From assembly GCA_964601735.1 (NCBI GenBank), contig CAZROO010000007.1:1-64000 (forward strand): DNA of 64,000 bases. Direction: 5' to 3'. Origin of the DNA: DATAJX01 sp964601735 (GTDB taxonomy: Bacteria > Pseudomonadota > Alphaproteobacteria > UBA2136 > UBA6156). Position numbers and translations under genes: made by a program. Position 1 is the stretch's first letter. Every line of letters begins with the position of its first letter. Under the pieces are notes generated by a model. It did not search any database, had not been told where the DNA came from, and saw nothing but the letters and a program-made list of their open reading frames with translations. Positions 17,285 to 26,942 of the stretch are shown here, one piece after another.

Positions 17285-17768
17285 AAACGTTGAACGCCTT
17301 GTATTCGACGCCCACAATCTCAAAGCCGCGCTTGCCGCCTGGCGTTTGCACGGTCACCTCATCGCCCTCGGTTTTGCCCAGCAGGGCGCGGCCCACCGGG
17401 CTCGTGGTGCTAATCAGGTTCTTGTCGCTGTTGGCTTCGTCCGGGCCCACCAGCACGTAGGTAATTTCCTTGTCGGTATCCACGTCGGCTACCTTCACCG
17501 TGGCGCCCAGCACAATCTTTTCGCCCTTGTGCTTGCGCGGGTCGAACACTTCGGCGCGGGCCAGCTTGTTTTCCAACTCGGCAATGCGGCCCTCGATAAA
17601 GCCCTGCTTCTCCTTGGCGGCATGGTACTCGGCGTTTTCGGAGAGGTCGCCGTGGCTGCGGGCTTCGGAAATAGCCGCGATGATATTGGGCCGCTCGACC
17701 GACGTCAGATGCTTCAATTCGGCCTGCAATTTTTCAAAGCCGAAAACAGTCAATGGCACACGCTCCAT
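17283..17768 (-). CDS. greA: Transcription elongation factor GreA
   Basis: 161 aa, the usual length. Rescues backtracked RNA polymerase by stimulating transcript cleavage. An N-terminal coiled coil with the tip residues (LTSVERPNIIAAISEARSHGDLSENAEYHAAKEKQ, cut here: ARSHGDLSENAEY) and a C-terminal FKBP-like domain (ISTTSPVGRALLGKTEGDEV) are both present. AGGAAAGGAAA lies before the ATG. It stands alone between a terminator and crcB. Confidence 0.97.
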   Translation of the reverse strand: MERVPLTVFGFEKLQAELKHLTSVERPNIIAAISEARSHGDLSENAEYHAAKEKQGFIEGRIAELENKLARAEVFDPRKHKGEKIVLGATVKVADVDTDKEITYVLVGPDEANSDKNLISTTSPVGRALLGKTEGDEVTVQTPGGKRGFEIVGVEYKAFNV

Positions 17769-17870
17769 GTCGTTTCCTTTCCTTTTTCAATTTTTCGCAG
17801 GAATCCCTCAGGTTTTCAAGCCGCGACTTAGATAGCATTCTAGCACAACCCGGGCGGGCAAAACAAGATT

Positions 17871-18245
17871 TTACAGCAGCCGGAAAACCGCATTTCCCGC
17901 CAGCAGCGCCAGCAATCCGGCGGCAAGGGTGACCAGCATATAGCCTGTCGCAGCATACGGTTCATTGCGTTGCCATAAGGTAAGAAAATCCAGTGAAAAC
18001 GCCGAGAAGGTAGTGAAGCCTCCCAGCACGCCGGTCACCAGCGCCAGCCGCCACATTTCGTCCAACTGGCCACGCACCGCCAGCCAGCCGGTCAGCAGGC
18101 CCAGAATGAGGCAACCCAGCATGTTGGCCGCCAGGGTGCCCCAGGGGAAGGAATCACCGGCAAGTTTGCCGGTGAAGTTGACCAGCAGCCAGCGGGCCAC
18201 GCTGCCTGCGCCGCCGCCGATGAAAATCATGAGTGCCGTTTGCAT
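17871..18245 (-). CDS. crcB: Fluoride channel CrcB/FluC
   Basis: 124 aa with four membrane helices. Family motifs: GGGAGSVARWLLV, WGTLAANMLGCLILG (the conserved Asn of the fluoride pore), and GVLGGFTTFSAFSLD (the Phe box and Na+ site). It functions as a dual-topology dimer. It is divergent from dnaG, and a heptamer-repeat palindrome fills the region between them. I see no fluoride riboswitch. Confidence 0.95.
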   Translation of the reverse strand: MQTALMIFIGGGAGSVARWLLVNFTGKLAGDSFPWGTLAANMLGCLILGLLTGWLAVRGQLDEMWRLALVTGVLGGFTTFSAFSLDFLTLWQRNEPYAATGYMLVTLAAGLLALLAGNAVFRLL

Positions 18246-18253
18246 GGCAGCAT

Positions 18254-18364
18254 GGTAATCGGTTATCAGTCATCGGTAATCGGCAAGGTATAGCAGTTAA
18301 GCAAAAATCGCTTCCGCATTGGCGTTGGCATACCACCGATAACCGATGACTGATAACCGATGAC
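18254..18364. repeat. Heptamer-periodic inverted repeat pair (family member 3)
   Basis: Left arm 18254-18284 reads GGTAATC, GGTTATC, AGTCATC, GGTAATC. Right arm 18333-18364, read on the minus strand, reads GTCATC, GGTTATC, AGTCATC, GGTTATC. The arms share the 14-base core GGTTATCAGTCATC exactly. The ~48-base loop is unrelated. It begins 9 bases before the crcB start and ends 22 bases before the dnaG start, so it is in the 5' region of both genes. Confidence 0.8.
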
Positions 18365-18385
18365 AGGCTATAGTGGGGCAGGGGA

Positions 18386-20137
18386 GTGAAGTTCAGCGTG
18401 CGGTATCCGCCACAAATACTCGACAGCATCAAAACCAGGGTCAACTTGGTCGAAGAGGTACGCAAGGTTGTCGAGGTCAAGAAAAAGGGCCACCGCTGGT
18501 GGGCCTGCTGCCCGTTTCATGGCGAAAAAACCCCAAGCTTCACGGTCAACGATGACGGCTATTACCACTGCTTCGGCTGTGGTGCCTCGGGTGACGTCTT
18601 CACCTTCACCATGGAAACCCAGGGCCTGACATTCGGTGACACCATCAAAAAGCTTGCCCAGCAGGCGGGGGTGACGCTGCCCGAGCCCGAGCGCCGCGAC
18701 CCGGCGAAGGAGGCGCAACGGCAGGACGGCTACAAGGCACTGGAACGCGCCAACGCTTTTTTCATCCGCAACCTCGATGGCGTGGGACGGCAATATTTGC
18801 AGGGGCGCGGCCTGTCCGATGCCACCATTGAGACTTTCGGCCTCGGTTTTGCGCCGGATGCGTGGCACGACCTGCGTGATGCCTTGTTGAATGAGGGGTT
18901 CAAGCCCGAATTGCTGCGCACGGCGGGGCTGGTGCGCGAGTCGCAAAAAGGCAAGGGCGATTACGACTTTTTCCGCAACCGGGTGATGTTCCCCATCGAG
19001 GATACGCAGGGCCGCGTGGTGGCCTTCGGCGGTCGGGTGATGGACAAGTCCGAGCCCAAGTACCTCAATTCCGGCGAAACCCCGTTTTTCAGCAAATCGC
19101 ACACGCTGTTCAACCTGCACCGTGCCCGGCCGGATATCCGCAAGGCCGGCAACGCGCTGCTGGTGGAAGGCTATCTTGATGTCATCGCCCTGTATCAGGC
19201 GGGCCTCAAAACTGCGGTGGCGCCGATGGGCACGGCGGTGACCGCCGACCAGTTGCTGCTGCTGTGGCAGGCCGCGCCGACCATCACCGTCTGCCTCGAC
19301 GGCGACAGCGCGGGCAGGGCTGCCGCCCGCCGGGTCTCGCAACTGGCGCTTCCCAGCCTCGAGCCCAACCGCAAACTCCAGTTCCTCTGGCTGCCCGAGG
19401 GCGATGACCCCGATACGCTGGTGCGCAAGGACGGCCTCACCGCGTTCACCCGCCTGCTGGGCCAGCCTGCCAGCCTTGAACAAGTTTTATGGCACAACCT
19501 GACGGCGGGGCTTGACCTGGCCAGTGCCGACAGCCGTGCGGTCATCGAATCGAACATGAATGCGCTGCTCGGCACCATCCGCGACAAAGTTGTACGCAAG
19601 AGTTACAGCGATGCGCTACGCCAGCGACTGTTCAGCGCCACCCGCGCACCCAAAACCGACAGCAAAGCGACACTTCTGCACTCCCCCGCCAAAACCCAGG
19701 CGCCGGTCACCTACCGCCCGGCGGTGAGCGCGCCTCCTGCCCAGCGGCGGCTTATCGGCCTGCTCACACGTTACCCTCATTTATTGCCTCAAGTTGATGA
19801 ATTGTTAGGCCAAATTGACTTTCCCCAGGGTGGGCTGCGTGAGGTTGCCCAAGCCTTGCTGCGGCTCTACATGCAGGGTGTGCAGAGTATTGCCGACGAG
19901 CTTATCGCGGGCCCGCACGGCGCCGCCGTGGCGGCCCTGTGGCGCGAAACCGGCATGGAGAACCTGGAAGTTGAACCTGCTAGCATTCTCAATGAGTTGG
20001 TGTTATATTTCGGGAGTGCCGACCATCAAAAGGAAGTGCAAGCCGATGTGGCCAGGCAGCTTGCCCAGGGGGATTTAACCGAACAGGACTGGCACCGTTT
20101 TAAAATGGGCCACCGGGCCAATAAAATAGCCCAATAA
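18386..20137 (+). CDS. dnaG: DNA primase DnaG
   Basis: 583 aa from a GTG start preceded by GGGG. Synthesises RNA primers at the replication fork. It has the N-terminal zinc finger (CCPFHGEKTPSF ... YHCFGCGASGD), the RNA polymerase core, the TOPRIM domain (LLVEGYLDVIALYQAG, CLDGDSAGRAA) and a C-terminal helicase-interaction region. It precedes rpoD, as in the classical macromolecular-synthesis operon; rpsU is not adjacent. The last ~60 residues include acidic, helix-rich sequence typical of the DnaB-binding domain. Confidence 0.97.
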   Translation: MKFSVRYPPQILDSIKTRVNLVEEVRKVVEVKKKGHRWWACCPFHGEKTPSFTVNDDGYYHCFGCGASGDVFTFTMETQGLTFGDTIKKLAQQAGVTLPEPERRDPAKEAQRQDGYKALERANAFFIRNLDGVGRQYLQGRGLSDATIETFGLGFAPDAWHDLRDALLNEGFKPELLRTAGLVRESQKGKGDYDFFRNRVMFPIEDTQGRVVAFGGRVMDKSEPKYLNSGETPFFSKSHTLFNLHRARPDIRKAGNALLVEGYLDVIALYQAGLKTAVAPMGTAVTADQLLLLWQAAPTITVCLDGDSAGRAAARRVSQLALPSLEPNRKLQFLWLPEGDDPDTLVRKDGLTAFTRLLGQPASLEQVLWHNLTAGLDLASADSRAVIESNMNALLGTIRDKVVRKSYSDALRQRLFSATRAPKTDSKATLLHSPAKTQAPVTYRPAVSAPPAQRRLIGLLTRYPHLLPQVDELLGQIDFPQGGLREVAQALLRLYMQGVQSIADELIAGPHGAAVAALWRETGMENLEVEPASILNELVLYFGSADHQKEVQADVARQLAQGDLTEQDWHRFKMGHRANKIAQ

Positions 20138-20232
20138 ATCAAATTGTTGTTATTAATTTAGGGAATGGCTCCCGCCAACCCTTGACAGGGGGCCGCCCAG
20201 GCTCCATTTACCCTAGGCTGAAAGGAAATTGC

Positions 20233-22287
20233 ATGCCGACTCCGACCCCCCGCCCCGCCGCAGAAGATCAAGTTGTTTTGGAAGAAGAGATCCTCGCGTC
20301 CGACCTCTCGGAAGATGAGGTTGTCGCCGCCGACGCCCCCGAGGCCAGCAATGGTGATGATGACGATGAGGATGATACCGAAGTCGCCGTGATGGTGAGC
20401 ACCGGAGCTGCCGCGCCTAAGGCCTCTAACGAAGACGGCGAGGCCGACAGCCTGACCGCCCACCCGAGCTTTTTTGGCAATGCTATTAAGGAAACCAAAG
20501 CCCAGCCCGCCAACGCCGTGGCCGATGATTATGGCCGCACCGACGACCCGGTGCGCATGTACCTGCGCGAAATGGGCAACGTCGAGCTGCTGACCCGCGA
20601 AGGCGAAGTCGAACTTGCCAAGCGCATCGAAGCCGGCAAACTCAAGCTCAATGACGGGCTGTTCAGCTGCCTGTGGAGCTATACCAAGCTCATCGAATGG
20701 TTCTCGCTGGTGCAGCAACAAAAGCGTTTCCTGCGCGATATCGTTGATTTGGCGACCGCGCTGGGGCCCTCCCATGCCGAATTCAATAAAACCGAGCAGG
20801 GCGAGGAAGACGAGAATGAAGAAACCCGTCCGGATGCCGTGGCGATGGCCGATCTAGGTGGTGAACAGGAAGCTCCTGAACCCAAGGAAGCCAAGGAAGA
20901 CGGCGAAGAGGGTGAAGAAAGTACCGAAGGCGGCGACAGCGACGATGAGGAAGACAGCATCATTTCGTTGGCTGCGATGGAAGCCCAACTGATGCCGCGC
21001 CTGACCGAAGCTTTTGCCCGCTTGGAGCCGCTGCATAAAAAGCTGGTGAAGTTGAACGAAAAGCGCTTTGAAGCCGGTGCTGACGTTGAGAAAAACGACA
21101 AGGCCCATGCCAAGCTGATTGCCGACATGAAGAACGTGGTGCGCGAAATTCCGCTGACCAACGCCCGTGTCGACGAGCTGATGCAGCAACTATTTGCCAC
21201 GGCGCGAGAATTGACCCGCAAGGAAGGTGAAGTGCTCAAGCTGGCAGCCGCTTGCGGCGTCAACCGCATGGAATTCCTGGAAGAATGGCCGGGCCACGAA
21301 CTGGACGACAAATGGCTGGCCGCCAAGGCCCGTGCCAAGCCGAAAGTTCCCGAAGCCCCGGCTGGCAAAAAGCTGACCAAGGCCGCTGCCGCCAAGTTGG
21401 CCGCGACGCCTGCCGTGAATCCTTGGGCCACTTTTGCCGCCAAGAAAAAGGAAATCGCCCAACTGCGCTTCGAGATGTTCAGCCTGACCATGCCCTACGG
21501 CCTGAACCCCACCGAGTTCAAGCAAATGGTGAGCACCACCCGCAAGGGCGAACGTGAAGCCAGCGTGGCCAAAAAGGAAATGGTTGAGGCCAACCTGCGT
21601 TTGGTGATTTCCATCGCCAAAAAGTACGTGAACCGCGGTCTGCAATTCCTTGACCTGATTCAGGAAGGTAACATCGGCCTGATGAAGGCGGTGGACAAGT
21701 TCGAGTATCGCCGCGGCTACAAGTTCAGCACGTATGCCACCTGGTGGATCCGCCAGGCGATTACCCGCAGCATCGCCGACCAGGCACGTACCATCCGGAT
21801 TCCGGTGCATATGATTGAAACGATTAATAAAATCAACCGCACCCAGCGTCAGATGATGAACGAGCTGGGCCGCGAACCGACCCCGGAAGAGTTGGCCAAA
21901 AAGCTCAACATGCCGGTCGATAAAGTGCGTAAGGTGCAGAAAATCGCCAAGGAACCCATCAGCTTAGAGGCTCCGGTGGGCGACGAGGAAGACAGCACGC
22001 TCGGCGATTTCATTGAAGATACCAACGCCGTGATGCCGCTGGATGCCGCCATCCAGACCAGCATGCGCGACAGCGTGACGGAGATTCTGGCTACGCTAAC
22101 CCCACGAGAAGAAAGGGTTTTACGCATGCGTTTCGGTATCGCTATGAGTACTGACCATACTCTCGAGGAAGTCGGTCAACAGTTTAATGTCACTCGGGAA
22201 CGTATCCGGCAAATCGAAGCCAAGGCGCTCAAGAAACTCCGTCACCCTGCTCGGGCGCGGACGATTAAGAGCTACTCGGAGAACTAA
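20233..22287 (+). CDS. rpoD: RNA polymerase primary sigma factor RpoD (sigma-70)
   Basis: 684 aa. The start MPTPTPRPA has AAGGAAA upstream. Region 1.2 begins near residue 104 (DDPVRMYLREMGNVELLTREGE). Regions 2.1-2.4 include ISIAKKYVNRGLQFLDLIQEGN and STYATWWIRQAITR, and region 4.2 ends with EEVGQQFNVTRERIRQIEAKALKKLRHP (cut: VTRERIRQIEAKALKKL). The first ~100 residues are acidic and do not resemble region 1.1. The non-conserved spacer (~residues 190-430) contains another strongly acidic stretch (EEDENEETR, SDDEEDS). A TTGACA at 20182 may belong to an rpoD promoter, but no convincing -10 box follows at 17 bases. Confidence 0.98.
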   Translation: MPTPTPRPAAEDQVVLEEEILASDLSEDEVVAADAPEASNGDDDDEDDTEVAVMVSTGAAAPKASNEDGEADSLTAHPSFFGNAIKETKAQPANAVADDYGRTDDPVRMYLREMGNVELLTREGEVELAKRIEAGKLKLNDGLFSCLWSYTKLIEWFSLVQQQKRFLRDIVDLATALGPSHAEFNKTEQGEEDENEETRPDAVAMADLGGEQEAPEPKEAKEDGEEGEESTEGGDSDDEEDSIISLAAMEAQLMPRLTEAFARLEPLHKKLVKLNEKRFEAGADVEKNDKAHAKLIADMKNVVREIPLTNARVDELMQQLFATARELTRKEGEVLKLAAACGVNRMEFLEEWPGHELDDKWLAAKARAKPKVPEAPAGKKLTKAAAAKLAATPAVNPWATFAAKKKEIAQLRFEMFSLTMPYGLNPTEFKQMVSTTRKGEREASVAKKEMVEANLRLVISIAKKYVNRGLQFLDLIQEGNIGLMKAVDKFEYRRGYKFSTYATWWIRQAITRSIADQARTIRIPVHMIETINKINRTQRQMMNELGREPTPEELAKKLNMPVDKVRKVQKIAKEPISLEAPVGDEEDSTLGDFIEDTNAVMPLDAAIQTSMRDSVTEILATLTPREERVLRMRFGIAMSTDHTLEEVGQQFNVTRERIRQIEAKALKKLRHPARARTIKSYSEN

Positions 22288-22316
22288 AAAAGGGGCCCCG
22301 CGAGGGGCCTTTTTTG
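22286..22316 (+). terminator. rpoD terminator
   Basis: GGCCCC-GCGA-GGGGCC stem with a GNRA-type loop, followed by TTTTTT, right at the rpoD stop codon. The A-run on the left could also serve the convergent secreted-protein cluster. The 150 bases beyond it hold only a short direct repeat (GTGATGCGG ... CGGTGTCGGT at 22337-22367 and 22412-22432). Confidence 0.85.
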
Positions 22317-22470
22317 GGGCCAGCGGGGTGGCACAAAGTGATGCGGAAGCGATGCAGCGGTGTCGGTTTGGTGGATACCGCGTGCCGGTTTGGGGCGGAA
22401 ACGGTGCGCAAGTGATGCGGCGGTGTCGGTCAAACGTGCAGGGTGCAACTTTAATAGTGTTGGAGGAGGG

Positions 22471-23295
22471 TTACGGGCACGTTGCGGTGTACATGTCGCC
22501 GGTGCTGATGCCCGCCACGAGCTTGGTGCCGTCGCTGGAGGAAGCGATGACGTACCAGGTCTTCGAGCCTGCGGCTGTCTGCTGCGTCCAGGTCGCGCCA
22601 CTATCGGTCGAGGTATAGATATAGCCGCCATTAACAATTGCCGCGAGCTTGGTTCCATCGCTCGATGATGCGATGCCGTACCAATCCCGTTGGCCCGAGC
22701 CGGTCTGTCTTGTCCAGGTGATGCCGCCGTCGGTCGAGGTATATAGGTAGCTTTGGTAGGTGACCCCAACAAGCTTGGTATTATCGCTCGATGCGGCCAA
22801 GGAATTCCACTCCTGCGTGGCCGTGGCGCTCTGGTCAGTCCATGTATAGCTGCCGGTGCAGGCTGCGGGGGGAGCCCAGTTTCCGGTGTTAACCCAGGCG
22901 GTGCCGTTGCAGTATTGCAGCTTATTGGCTGTAGTATTGAAGAATACCGTGCCACGGCCAGCGGTTGGGTTCAGGCATATGCCGGTGGCGCCCGCATTAT
23001 TGCTGCCCATGTTGACCCAGTTGTCGCCATTGCAATACTGCAGGACGTTGGTGGTGCTGTTGTAGATGACCGCGCCTTCGGCCCCGGTTGGTGTGCTGCA
23101 GGGGCCGCTGCCGCCGCCCTGGTTCTTCTGGCCCAGGTTCTTCCAGTTGGTGCCGTCGCAGGCTTGCAAGACCTTGTAGGCGCCGTTATAAATGGTGGTG
23201 CCGGCGACCCCGGCGGGAGAGGTGCAGGCGGCGAAGGTTGCGCCGCCCCAGACCAAGTCCGCTATTATCAAAAGTGCAAACAGCCCCCCGCGCAT
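22471..23295 (-). CDS. Secreted Asp-box (BNR) repeat protein with paired-Cys modules
   Basis: 274 aa, function unknown. A signal peptide (LFALLIIADLVWGGATFAA) is followed by three ~35-residue modules of the form C-xxPxGxxG-xxxYN-x8-C-xGxxWxxxG (for example CSTPTGAEGAVIYNST then QYCNGDNWVNMG), each with two Cys that could form a disulfide. The second half is a beta-propeller-like array with Asp boxes S-x-D-x-G-x-x-W (STDGGITW, STDSGATW) and repeats of SSSDGTKL. It starts three bases after the S74-protein gene, so the two form a unit. It is paralogous to the gene at 25632-26942. Confidence 0.8.
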   Translation of the reverse strand: MRGGLFALLIIADLVWGGATFAACTSPAGVAGTTIYNGAYKVLQACDGTNWKNLGQKNQGGGSGPCSTPTGAEGAVIYNSTTNVLQYCNGDNWVNMGSNNAGATGICLNPTAGRGTVFFNTTANKLQYCNGTAWVNTGNWAPPAACTGSYTWTDQSATATQEWNSLAASSDNTKLVGVTYQSYLYTSTDGGITWTRQTGSGQRDWYGIASSSDGTKLAAIVNGGYIYTSTDSGATWTQQTAAGSKTWYVIASSSDGTKLVAGISTGDMYTATCP

Positions 23296-23298
23296 GGG

Positions 23299-25537
23299 TT
23301 AGTGCCGTTGCTGGGCTTCCACCAGCTTCTCCAGTTTATCCAGGCGCTTGCGGAGGCCGTCATTTTCTTTTTGAAGCTCCTGCATGCCCTGCACCATCGG
23401 GGCGATCATGCCGATGTAGTTGAGCGTTTTGGTGCCCAGGGCGTCGTTGGCGGTAAAGACCAGATTGGGGAACAGCTGTTCGACATCCTGCGCCACAAAA
23501 CCCCATTCGACGCGGTCGGGGCGGTCGTTCATGCGGAACTGCACGGGTTTCATCAGCATCAGTTTTTCCATGGCGCTGCCAAAGGGCAGGGGTTTGATAT
23601 CGTGCTTGAGGCGGCGGTCTGACGTATCGGTGAGGACGCCGGTGTAGGAGATGTCGCCGGTGACGTTGACGCCGGTGCTGGAGACAATCCCGTTGGCGTT
23701 GATGGCGCCCGAGCCGATGCTGCCGAAGGTACCGGTGGTGCCGGAAACGCTGCCAGCATAAACATTGGTGGCGGTGACTGTGCCGGTAATGGTTACCACG
23801 CCGCTGCTGTAAGTGAAGTTGGCGCTGCCCGCCAGGTTGCCGCTGCTGTTGTACTGCACCTGGGTGTCGGCGCCGCTGGCGCTGACGCTGAAGCTGGGGT
23901 CGACACCCGTGCCGCCGGTGAGGGTATTGAACTGGATTTGGTTGGCCGACAGCGTGGTGACGCTGGTGAGGTTGGAGGTGGTGCTGATGCCCGGGACGGT
24001 GAGGACGCCGTTGGAATTAAAGTAGCCGGTGACTACGTTATTGGTGGTGATGCTGATGGTTTTAGTGTTGCTGATGGCGGTGATGCCGGTGGTGCCGGAG
24101 GTGATGCGGTCGGAAGTGCCGCCCGCGCCTAACCCATTGGTGGAACTGATATATTTAAAATATCCGTAAGTGGCGCTGACCGTGCCGGTGGTAGCGGTTA
24201 CATATAGGTTGGAGGCGCTGATGGTGCCTAGGACTTCGAGCTTGGCCTGGGCCAGTGCGGCACCGATGCCGATGCCGACGTTGCCGGCGTTATCGACAAT
24301 CATGCGGGTGATGTTGCCGTTGCTCATGAAGTTGAGGGAGCCCTCTTTAACGCTGGGAGCACTAACCCCACCTGCGACAAAATACATATTGCCGCGTTGG
24401 TCGCTGATGCCACTAAAATTGTTACCACGGGCCAGGAAATACGGGCCGGCGGTGTCATTGCCGGAGCCCAACCCTGCCGCGAAAAAGCCCAGGCTGGCAT
24501 CGACCGCGCCGGAACTGGTGGAACCGAGATACATCAGGTTATCGGTGGCGCCGCTGCCCTGATTAAGCAGGATACCTTTGCCGATTTGCAGCAGGCCGCT
24601 GGTATAGAGAGTGGTGACGCTGGTGAGGTTGGAGGTGGCGCTGATGCCGGGGAGGGTGAGGACGCCGTTGGCATTGAAGTAGCCCCCAGTAACTCCGGCG
24701 TTGGTAATGGAAATGATGCTGGTGGCGCTGTTGGCCACCATGCTGGTGGTGCCGGAGGTGATGCGGTCGCCGCTGCTGCCGCCGCAGCCTGTACAGCTAC
24801 CCACCGTAATACTGCCGAAGGTTCCGGTGGTGCCGGAAACCGACGAAGCATAAAGGTTGGTGGTGGTAACAGTGCCGGTAAGGGTGAGTAATCCGGCGCT
24901 GTAGGTGAAGTTACTGCTGCCAGCCAGGCTGCCGCTGCTGTTGTACTGGACCTGGGTATCGGCGCCGCTGGCGCTGACCGAGACGGTGGGGTTGATGCCC
25001 GCGCCGCTGGCCGTGCCCATGATAGTGATGTCGCTGACGTAAGTGGAGCCAGACACCGAAAGGGTGTTTTTAACGTAGGCCGTGCTGGCCGAAATACTGG
25101 TGCTGCTGACAAAGTTGCTGGAAAGGTTTGGAATATAGCTGGCCGCGCTGCTTAAATAGCCCCAGTTGGTGGCGCCGGTGGTAAGGGAAATGTACCCGGT
25201 GGCGCTGTTGGCGACGGCGAGGAGGGTGCCGCTCACAATTCGGTCTCCGGTGCCGCCGAGGCTACCCACCGGCGTGCCGTTGATGGTGCTGGCGGAGACG
25301 TTGGTGGCGCTGATGTTGGAAAAGGCCACCGTGCCGCTGGTGATGCGCAGCCCGGCGGAGAAATCGCAGGCCAGATCGCGGCCATCGCTGTAGCACAGGC
25401 TGTTGGTGACGACCGTGCTGGTGGCGCTAGATGGTGCCCACGCCGCTCCATTGGGGATTTCCTCCCGGTACAGCGTTGGCTACCGCGGGGCCCAGCAGGG
25501 CCAGAACCAGTAAAAGGGCACGGCAACGCGACAGCAT
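23299..25537 (-). CDS. Secreted S74 (intramolecular chaperone) tail-fiber-like protein, frameshifted near its N-terminus
   Basis: The main frame (23299-25479) encodes ~720 residues of repeats: SGDRI(V/T)SGT, ANSATGYISLTTGATNWGYLSS, GADTQVQYNSSG(S/N)LAGS and GTTGTFGSI, followed by an S74 domain at the C-terminus (TSDRRLKHDIKPL, FVAQDVEQLFPNLV) and a terminal coiled coil (LQKENDGLRKRLDKLEKL). In phage endosialidases the Ser and Lys of this motif drive self-cleavage after trimerisation. A good signal peptide (LLLVLALLGPAVANA) starts at ATG 25537, but in a frame that ends at TAG 25427-25429. The two frames must meet between 25430 and 25479, so one base is gained or lost. The conserved CYSDGRDLACD segment just after it has a counterpart in the protein at 31089. 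Confidence 0.75.
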
Positions 25538-25631
25538 GGTTTGGAAAGAGAATAGGGGCTTAAGCCCGCTTAAAACAAACAGATTGCTGTGCTTTTAGGC
25601 GTATGCAAGACTATGGGTGTGGTTTTATCGC

Positions 25632-26942
25632 TTAGGGGCAGGTGGCGGTGAAGATATCGCCGCCGAAGTATTCGATTGCTACGAGCTTGAGGCCGTCGCT
25701 GGAGGATGCGACGCCATTCCAATCCGCTGTGCCCGCAGAGGTTTGGGCTGTCCAGGTGGCGCCGCTATCGTTTGAGGTATAGATATAGTTGCCACTGGCG
25801 GCGCTTGCCGCGAGCTTGGTGCCGTCGGCCGATGAGGTGATGCTGTTCCAATCGCGTGAGCCCGCAGAGGTCTGGGCTGTCCAGGTTACGCCGCTGTCGG
25901 TGGACGTGTAGATGTAACCATTTGCTACGGTTGCCGCGAGTTTGGTGCCGTCGGCCGATGAGGTGATGCCATACCAGCCCCGTGAGCCCGAGCCGGTTTG
26001 CTGCGTCCAGTTGGCGCCGCTGTNNNNNNNNNNNNNNNNNNNNNNNNNNNNNNNNNNNNNNNNNNNNNNNNNNNNNNNNNNNNNNNNNNNNNNNNNNNNN
26101 NNNNNNNNNNNNNNNNNNNNNNNGGTGGATGTATAGATGTAACCACCGCCGTGGCCTACCGCGAGCTTGGTGCCGTCGCTCGATGAGGCGATGCTGTACC
26201 ACTGCCGGGAGCCTGGGGCGGTTTGCTGTGTCCAGGTAGCGCCGCTGTCGGTTGAGGTGTAGACGTAATCGTTATAGGCGGCGGCTGCGAGCTTGGTGCC
26301 ATCGCTGGAAGAGGCGATGGCTGTCCAGTTCCGTGAGCCGGCACCAGCGCGGCTTGTCCAAGTGACTCCACTGTCGGCCGAGGTGTAAAGGTTTCCGGTG
26401 TAGACCACTGCTGCGATCTTGGTAAGATCGCTGGAGGCTGCGACGCCGTTCCAATCCCGTCCACCCGCCGCTGTCTGGTCGGTCCAGGTGTAGGGGCCTG
26501 TGCAGGCAGCGCTTGCTGCGGCCCACTTGCCCGCGTTGACCCAGCCTGTGCCGTTGCAGTACTGCAAGCGCTTGTTGCTGCTGTTGAAGTTTATTTGCCC
26601 CGGGCTGCCGGTGGGTGAGGTACAACTGCCGCCAGCGCCGGGATTGCTTTTGCCCATGTTGATCCAGGCGGTTCCGTTGCAGAACATCATGATGTTCTTG
26701 CCGCTGTTGTAGGTGAAGCTGCCCTCGGGCCCGGCAGGATTGGTGCAGCTGCCGCTACTGCCTGCAGGATTGCCCGGTGCCAGGTTTATCCAGTTGGTGC
26801 CGTCGCAGAACATCATGACGTGCTTGCCCTTGTTATAGACCACGCTACCGGTGTTGGCCGTGGGGTTGGCGCAGGCGGCAAAGGCCGTAAAGCTGGTGGC
26901 CTACAGCCCCAGTATCAGCAGCAGGGTTAGCGGCTGAGGCAT
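25632..26942 (-). CDS. Secreted Asp-box (BNR) repeat protein with paired-Cys modules; stop codon in the signal peptide
   Basis: Paralogue of the gene at 22471. From ATG 26942 the frame reads MPQPLTLLLILGL, then TAG (26901-26903, codon 14), then ATSFTAFAACANPTANTG and on into three to four paired-Cys modules (FCDGTNWINL, FCNGTAWINMG, YCNGTGWVNAG) and at least five Asp-box repeats (SADSGVTW, STDSGATW, SNDSGATW). The stop lies exactly inside what would be a normal signal peptide, so this is a recent nonsense mutation, a suppressed codon or a base error; a start at GTG 26843 would lose secretion. A 100-N gap interrupts the repeats. The ATG overlaps the end of the upstream gene by 16 bases. Confidence 0.72.
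26024..26123. other. Assembly gap (100 N)
   Basis: Exactly 100 N inside the Asp-box repeats of the gene at 25632-26942. The same repeat unit (YIYTSTDSGA-type) lies on both sides, so the number of repeats and the true length are unknown. Confidence 1.

Noticed and set aside
18246..18385. Fluoride riboswitch upstream of crcB
   Set aside because: The region is occupied by the heptamer palindrome, and no crcB-motif core sequence is visible.
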